7,621 nt of DNA from Verrucomicrobiia bacterium (lineage in GTDB: Bacteria > Verrucomicrobiota > Verrucomicrobiia > JABWAM01). The stretch is taken from the NCBI GenBank assembly GCA_013360985.1, contig JABWAM010000115.1, positions 1 to 7,621 of the forward strand, in the 5' to 3' direction. The notes beneath the pieces are model-generated. The model made no database searches, was not told the DNA's origin, and saw only the letters and a list, made by a program, of their open reading frames with translations. The position numbers and the translations under genes were made by a program. Shown here piece by piece: positions 7,087 to 7,621 of the stretch (position 1 is its first letter; every line of letters starts with the position of its first letter).

Positions 7087-7425
7087 TCAGAAAAGGTCTC
7101 CTTCCGCGTTCTCCGCGGGCTTCGCGGCGGGGCGGTTCTTGGCGGCGGAAGGCGGCGGAGCGTCTTCTTCCTCCGCGTCGTCGGCCGCGTCGCGGAGCGG
7201 TTTCAGCGAGAGGGCGCCATCCTTTTCCTTCATGAGGACTTCGATGCGTTTCTCGGCTTCGTTGAGGCGAGCGGCGCAGAGTTTCACGAGGCGGTTGCCC
7301 TCCTCGTACTTCTGGAGGATTTCTTCGAGGGGCAAATCGCCGCCCTCCATCTCTTCCACGAGCTTCTCGAGGCGGGCCATGGCGTCCTCGAACGATGCCT
7401 CCTTGGCCTGGGACTTGGATTTCAC
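7087..7425 (-). CDS. xseB: Exodeoxyribonuclease VII small subunit
   Basis: This is the small subunit of exonuclease VII, which degrades single-stranded DNA to oligonucleotides together with the large subunit XseA. From the GTG at 7425 it has 112 residues. The XseB domain is at about 12-65, with FEDAMARLEKLVEEME, then GDLPLEEILQKYEEG and RLNEAEKRIEVL, the two-helix coiled hairpin typical of the family. Residues 66-112 form a low-complexity acidic and Ala/Pro/Lys tail, longer than in the roughly 80-residue E. coli protein. The GTG is preferred because it lies just after the promoter and keeps the whole domain. The in-frame ATG at 7380 would remove the domain's first residues, though GAGG lies five bases before it. 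A TTG at 7482 lies upstream of the promoter and inside repeat R4. No xseA is in the window. dxs follows after 37 bp. Confidence 0.9.
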   Translation of the reverse strand: MKSKSQAKEASFEDAMARLEKLVEEMEGGDLPLEEILQKYEEGNRLVKLCAARLNEAEKRIEVLMKEKDGALSLKPLRDAADDAEEEDAPPPSAAKNRPAAKPAENAEGDLF

Positions 7426-7434
7426 GAGTAGGAC

Positions 7435-7463
7435 AGTGTAGCAGGCGGCGCGCGCCGTGGCAA
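7435..7463 (-). promoter_or_regulatory. Extended -10 promoter of xseB-dxs
   Basis: On the minus strand TTGCCA (7463-7458, five of six) is followed by a 17-bp spacer and TACACT (7440-7435, four of six). TGC immediately precedes the -10, giving an extended -10 element. The most likely start is the A at 7429, only four bases before the GTG of xseB, which would make a nearly leaderless mRNA. The end of repeat R4 lies 14 bp upstream of the -35. Prediction is from sequence alone, but spacing and matches are good. Confidence 0.6.
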
Positions 7464-7477
7464 CGGGCGGCTCGCGC

Positions 7478-7621
7478 CCCAAATCCCCGCGTCAGGCGTG
7501 GAGGAGTCCATCCTCGGTCGAAGAACCTGCGACGCCCTCGCCACATTTTGGGCTCAAGCCGCGGCCGCGGCGCCGCCGGCGGCGGCGCCCTCCCTCGCTT
7601 CGCGACCGAGCGGATTTTTCC
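7478..7621 (+). repeat. Dispersed repeat copy R4, partial (cut by window end)
   Basis: Its 144 bases match R2 (4395-4538) without gaps and with three differences, including the terminal CCCAAATCC and the palindrome GCCGCGGCCGCGGC (7558-7571). This closeness implies recent copying, or gene conversion with R2. In the direction of xseB transcription, the same element end faces the promoter as R1 does for the PEP-CTERM gene. The distal end is outside the window. Confidence 0.88.

Noticed and set aside
5187..7235. 682-residue open frame on the plus strand opposite dxs and xseB
   Set aside because: It is the antisense shadow of two genes with clear family motifs; its product is Arg/Ala/Glu-rich with no recognisable domain.
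7426..7482. Longer xseB starting at TTG 7482
   Set aside because: It would begin inside repeat R4 and upstream of the predicted promoter, adding residues not found in the family.

Overview
The window is GC-rich and reads as an accessory-plus-housekeeping stretch of a bacterial chromosome. I would place it in the Verrucomicrobia, probably near the Opitutales. Three things point there: a very large Gly/Asn/Ser/Thr-rich secreted beta-repeat protein with one autotransporter-associated (PATR-like) repeat and a PEP-CTERM tail, a variant-looking 1-deoxy-D-xylulose-5-phosphate synthase, and gene starts without clear Shine-Dalgarno sites. This placement is inference; no rRNA or other phylogenetic marker is present.

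Layout. Bases 1-99 are one end of a dispersed repeat (copy R1, minus orientation). A candidate promoter at 109-136 follows, then one 4.05-kb plus-strand gene (161-4207) for the exported PEP-CTERM protein. Bases 4208-5129 form a 922-bp convergent intergenic region. It holds a perfect 24-bp palindrome (likely bidirectional terminator) and two tandem copies of the same repeat (R2, 4394-4697; R3, 4780-5081). On the minus strand, transcribed leftward, lie xseB (7425-7087) and dxs (7049-5130), 37 bp apart. A good extended -10 promoter (7463-7435) precedes them. Bases 7478-7621 are the start of a fourth repeat copy (R4), cut by the window end.

How the genes relate. xseB (exonuclease VII small subunit) and dxs (first enzyme of the MEP isoprenoid pathway) form a familiar bacterial pair, probably co-transcribed. 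The PEP-CTERM protein is an independent unit; its sorting machinery (exosortase) is not in the window.

The most interesting signal is the repeat family. It is about 300 bp long, has roughly 10-bp terminal inverted repeats, and every intergenic region except the 37-bp xseB-dxs gap carries at least one copy. A central dyad is maintained by paired substitutions between copies. Short direct repeats flank both complete copies. The same end of the element lies 9-14 bp upstream of the predicted -35 box of both transcription units. It looks like a non-autonomous, MITE-like or structured-RNA/DNA element. I do not recognise it as a named family.
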